From Nitrincola lacisaponensis (GTDB taxonomy: Bacteria > Pseudomonadota > Gammaproteobacteria > Pseudomonadales > Balneatricaceae): a DNA stretch of 64,000 bases. The position numbers and the translations under genes are program-made. The notes beneath the pieces are model-generated. The model ran no database searches, was not told the origin of the DNA, and was given only the letters and a program-made list of their open reading frames with translations. The stretch is taken from contig NZ_JMSZ01000032.1 in the NCBI RefSeq assembly GCF_000691225.1, positions 62,001 through 126,000 on the forward strand, given 5' to 3'. The stretch's first letter is position 1. The number at the start of each line of letters is the position of its first letter. Shown here in pieces: positions 61,415 to 64,000 of the stretch.

Positions 61415-62011
61415 TTACTTCTCTGGAGCGTGATAGTAGAGATACAGATCGACCAGCAGCTCTGGAATCTGCTCTGCCATCTCTTCACTCAGCGCGCGAT
61501 CCTGGCGTATTTCGGCAATCTCCGGATCATCAAACAGTTCCGAAGCGACCATGATGGGTAACAGCAAGCCTGCGACCGTTTCTTCATCATCGCCGAACCA
61601 GTCCTCTTCACGCATGAACACGCCTTCCATGAACGACTGAGCCCAGATCGTCAGTTCCGGTTCGTCTTCATCTTCATCAGTATCCAGCGTCAGTTCACAG
61701 GGCAGCAGTGTTTCCTGATCGTTGTACAGATCCTGGCCAATGGTGTGATTTAGCTTGCGTAACAGACCGATGATCTCGGACTTCTGTGTCTCCGTCTCCC
61801 ATTTGGGTTCAGAGTCAAACAGCAGATCCAGCCACTCCTGTTCCGGTACTTTCACCGGACTGATATTCAGCGCGCAAAGCAATCCATGCGTACCGATCAA
61901 GTCCAATGAATCTTCGGAAACGGCTGAAGAAAAAAGAAAGGCTTCAAGCTGGTCAAGTTCAGCTTCTGTGATCAAACCGGTGGCAGTCATCTCTAGTATC
62001 CCCATTGTCAT
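61415..62011 (-). CDS. UPF0149/YecA-family protein
   Basis: A 198-residue acidic protein. EAELDQLEAFLFSSAVSEDS and GTHGLLCALNISPVKVPEQE match the UPF0149 (YecA/YgfB) family; a central Asp/Glu-rich run (TLDTDEDEDEPELTIWAQ) is followed by SFMEGVFMREEDWFG. No C-terminal SEC-C zinc motif is seen. Start at 62011 or ATG 61990, which has GGGGAT before it. The role is unknown. Confidence 0.8.
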   Translation of the reverse strand: MTMGILEMTATGLITEAELDQLEAFLFSSAVSEDSLDLIGTHGLLCALNISPVKVPEQEWLDLLFDSEPKWETETQKSEIIGLLRKLNHTIGQDLYNDQETLLPCELTLDTDEDEDEPELTIWAQSFMEGVFMREEDWFGDDEETVAGLLLPIMVASELFDDPEIAEIRQDRALSEEMAEQIPELLVDLYLYYHAPEK

Positions 62012-62062
62012 ATCACGCTATTCTAACCTGTAAAGTTGATGGCGGATATGGTTTCAAGGTGT

Positions 62063-62764
62063 CTATACGGGTTTCCGGATGGCGATCTGTGCAGCACGTC
62101 CTGAACGGATCGACTCACAGGCCAATAACTCAAAACCACACATCTCCAGCAGATCACACAAATCCTCAGGATGATAGCGATTATGCTCCAGATAATGCAG
62201 AAACTGAGCCTGTAACCATTCATCTGTGACCTGCGGGTCTGTGAGGGATACACCTTTCAGCTCATGCAGGAGGGCTGACTTGAGTGGCTGGCGCACCATA
62301 TCCACCAGTATCACAACGCCACCAGGCTTCAGCCAGCGATACAGATTGCGAAACAGACTGACCGGCTGATGCAGCTCGTGAATCAGCCGGTTGGCAAGCG
62401 CCACATCGACCGTTTCAAGCGCAAACAGCTCAGGCAGATCCAGATTCAGGTCAGCGACCTGAATCTGGACAGACGCTGGCAGATTATCTACCAGCTCCAG
62501 CATGTATGGTGCGCATTCGATACCGGTTAGCTGCGCATCCGGGTAACGTTGATGCAGATCTTGCAGAAACAAACCTGGTCCACAGCCCAAATCAATCAGA
62601 TGCGCAGTTGTATCCGGCGCCAAATTGACATGCGTGTTCCAGAAGGTTTGAAAGGACGCATCATGATTACGCTGATGACTTTCCAGCGTACGCTGAGCTG
62701 CTAACCGCCCATCGCCTCCATGATGGCGTTCAAGATAAACCTGGGTTGTTTCAAGTGAGGACAT
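62063..62764 (-). CDS. Class I SAM-dependent methyltransferase
   Basis: A 233-residue protein. The S-adenosylmethionine motif I is LIDLGCGPGLFLQDL near residues 55-70, followed by LTGIECAPYMLELV (motif II) and WLKPGGVVILVDMVRQP (motif III). ATG 62764 is favoured over the longer frame from 62854 because AGGAAA lies nine bases before it and the family starts near there. The substrate is unknown. It is divergent from the luxO-like gene. Confidence 0.85.
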   Translation of the reverse strand: MSSLETTQVYLERHHGGDGRLAAQRTLESHQRNHDASFQTFWNTHVNLAPDTTAHLIDLGCGPGLFLQDLHQRYPDAQLTGIECAPYMLELVDNLPASVQIQVADLNLDLPELFALETVDVALANRLIHELHQPVSLFRNLYRWLKPGGVVILVDMVRQPLKSALLHELKGVSLTDPQVTDEWLQAQFLHYLEHNRYHPEDLCDLLEMCGFELLACESIRSGRAAQIAIRKPV

Positions 62765-62928
62765 GCCGGCGTTTCCTGTGAGCAGAAGTACAATAATTAC
62801 TTTAGTGTTGCTTAATGTACTATCTAATTTGTACATAGCAAAGCTGATGATCATTGCTGTCTTACCTTCTTGAAACTATGAGAGTGTGTTGATATCTGAT
62901 AATTACCAGCATAATGCAGTGGTTTTGA

Positions 62929-62941
62929 CTGCAAATTGCAG
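62929..62941. promoter_or_regulatory. Candidate LuxO-type operator
   Basis: CTGCAAATTGCAG is a perfect 13-base dyad around a central A with the TGCA-N3-TGCA spacing reported for Vibrio LuxO sites (TTGCA-N3-TGCAA); only the outermost bases differ. It lies 52 bases before the luxO-like start and could support autoregulation. Confidence 0.45.
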
Positions 62942-62992
62942 CTAAACTGCAATACGGGTGATTTTACCTACTAATTTTTATTCTGGAGATGT

Positions 62993-64000
62993 ATGAATAA
63001 ACCAGCACTGCTAATCGTTGAAGATGATGAGTTCTTGGCACGAGCCTATGCAGAATTTTTGAGTTGTACTGGGTGTCATATTGAGGTTGTGCATACGGGA
63101 CAACAGGCAATTTCATACTTGCAAATGGCTCCTCCTGCTATTTTATTACTCGATTTGGGATTGCCAGATATTCATGGTTTAGAAGTACTGGAGCATATTC
63201 GAAGGTCTGATCTAAAAACAAAAGTTATCATCGTCACTAGTGAAAATAGCGCAGATTCTGCTATGGATGCCGTCCGCATGGGGGCATATGACTATATGTT
63301 AAAACCACTGGATCAGCCTCGGTTACTGGTTATTATCAGAAAGCTTCTTGAGCAGCTGCTTCTAGAGGAGAAGCTTAGTGCAATAGAAAAAAGCCCTCGC
63401 AATCATTACTGTGGCTTTGTGGGGAGTTCAGCGCCTATGCAGGTTGTTTATCGCATTATTGATAATGTTGCTACCAGTAATGCTACAGTTTTTATTACTG
63501 GTGAAAGCGGTACTGGTAAAGAGTTGTGTGCAGAAGCAATACATCGTCAGAGTTCTCGGGCACAACTTCCCTTTGTTGCCTTGAATTGCGCAGCTATCCC
63601 ACGCGACTTGCTTGAGAGCGAGATCTTTGGGTATGTAAAAGGAGCTTTTACTGGAGCCTTACAGCCTAGAAAGGGCGCAGCTGCTCAGGCCAATGGAGGT
63701 ACGCTTTTTCTGGATGAAATTTGTGAGATGGACCTTGAGTTGCAGACAAAATTGCTGCGTTTTATTCAAACCCGTCAATACCGTCCAGTAGGTGCTACAC
63801 AAGAAGAGTGTGTTGATGTGCGATTTGTGTGCGCAACCAATAGAGATCCGTGGCATGAGGTCAGGGCAGGGCGGTTTCGTGAAGATCTCTATTACCGGCT
63901 TTATGTCGTGCCTATTGATCTACCGCCACTGCGTAACCGTGATCAAGATGTTTTGATATTGGCACATCACTTCTTACGTCAATACTCATTACAGGAGGGT
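62993..64000 (+). CDS. luxO: LuxO-like sigma-54-dependent response regulator, N-terminal part
   Basis: The frame is open from 62993 to the window end; 336 residues are visible. The receiver domain has acidic residues E10-D11-D12, the phospho-acceptor Asp54 (LLLDLGLPD) and Lys104 (MLKPLD). The AAA+ domain has Walker A GESGTGKE (170-177), GAFTGA (217-222, sigma-54 contact) and Walker B GGTLFLDE (235-242). Sections such as [13 protein letters not shown] and [16 protein letters not shown] are very close to Vibrio LuxO. GGAG lies four bases before ATG. In Vibrio LuxO controls quorum-sensing sRNAs through LuxU; no sRNA or luxU is visible here. Confidence 0.85.
   Translation, partial: MNKPALLIVEDDEFLARAYAEFLSCTGCHIEVVHTGQQAISYLQMAPPAILLLDLGLPDIHGLEVLEHIRRSDLKTKVIIVTSENSADSAMDAVRMGAYDYMLKPLDQPRLLVIIRKLLEQLLLEEKLSAIEKSPRNHYCGFVGSSAPMQVVYRIIDNVATSNATVFITGESGTGKELCAEAIHRQSSRAQLPFVALNCAAIPRDLLESEIFGYVKGAFTGALQPRKGAAAQANGGTLFLDEICEMDLELQTKLLRFIQTRQYRPVGATQEECVDVRFVCATNRDPWHEVRAGRFREDLYYRLYVVPIDLPPLRNRDQDVLILAHHFLRQYSLQEG

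Noticed and set aside
63036-63052. Sigma-54-like promoter sequence TTGGCACG followed by TATGC in the luxO coding region
   Set aside because: The GG to GC spacing is one base too long (11 rather than 10) and it lies within coding sequence.

Overview
The window looks like a chromosomal segment of a marine-type gammaproteobacterium, probably near the Oceanospirillales or Marinobacterium group. The grounds are a moderate GC content, an Escherichia-like AroA, YcaO, RlmE, RmuC and ArgP, a Pseudomonas/Marinobacter-style aa3 cytochrome oxidase cluster, and a LuxO-like regulator. This is inferred from protein resemblance alone; no rRNA or marker search was possible. Genes are dense, and no intergenic stretch exceeds about 300 bases. 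I see no insertion sequence, prophage or CRISPR array.

Region 1 (1-13.8 kb) is mostly amino acid traffic. It holds the tail of a PuuD-like amidohydrolase, a divergent argP/argO-type regulator and exporter pair, a thioredoxin-fold protein, an HI0933-type flavoprotein, and a branched-chain amino acid ABC transporter (two ATPases, two permeases) whose binding protein lies convergently on the other strand. A CynX-like MFS transporter, a MarC protein and a large Cache-HAMP-GAF-HD-GYP signalling protein follow.

Region 2 (13.8-24.6 kb) is a catabolic block. A LysR regulator is divergent from a polar amino acid ABC transporter, followed on the same strand by a class III aminotransferase, both subunits of a CoA-transferase, an M20 deacylase, a thiolase, a histone-deacetylase-like amidohydrolase and RidA. 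The enzymes suggest uptake of an amino or N-acyl-amino compound, deacylation, transamination, CoA activation and thiolytic cleavage. The substrate is unknown.

Region 3 (25-33.9 kb) is the cytochrome c oxidase cluster: a 57-residue DUF2970 gene, coxB, coxA, ctaG, coxC, a DUF2909 gene on the opposite strand, a SURF1 gene, a thioredoxin-like unknown, ctaA and ctaB, then a Yip1-family membrane protein. Region 4 (34-42.7 kb) is housekeeping: TlpA-like protein, cardiolipin synthase, SpoU methyltransferase, a flavoprotein, RlmE, glyoxalase I (with a degraded ABC ATPase fragment fused upstream), a Slp lipoprotein, a FrnE-like DsbA protein and RmuC.

Region 5 (42.7-51.8 kb) is the most accessory-looking part. 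A two-gene pair (a glycine-rich membrane-inserting protein plus a small membrane protein) with effector/immunity architecture sits beside tRNA-Pro and tRNA-Asn. It is followed by ycaO and a three-gene SMC-like operon resembling Wadjet JetABC or MksFEB, with no visible JetD/MksG nuclease. Region 6 (51.8-64 kb) has a PhnD-GAF-HD-GYP-degenerate-GGDEF sensor, conserved unknowns, bolA, aroA, an ABC exporter, a glycine-zipper lipoprotein, a UPF0149 protein, a methyltransferase and the start of a LuxO-like sigma-54 regulator cut by the window end.
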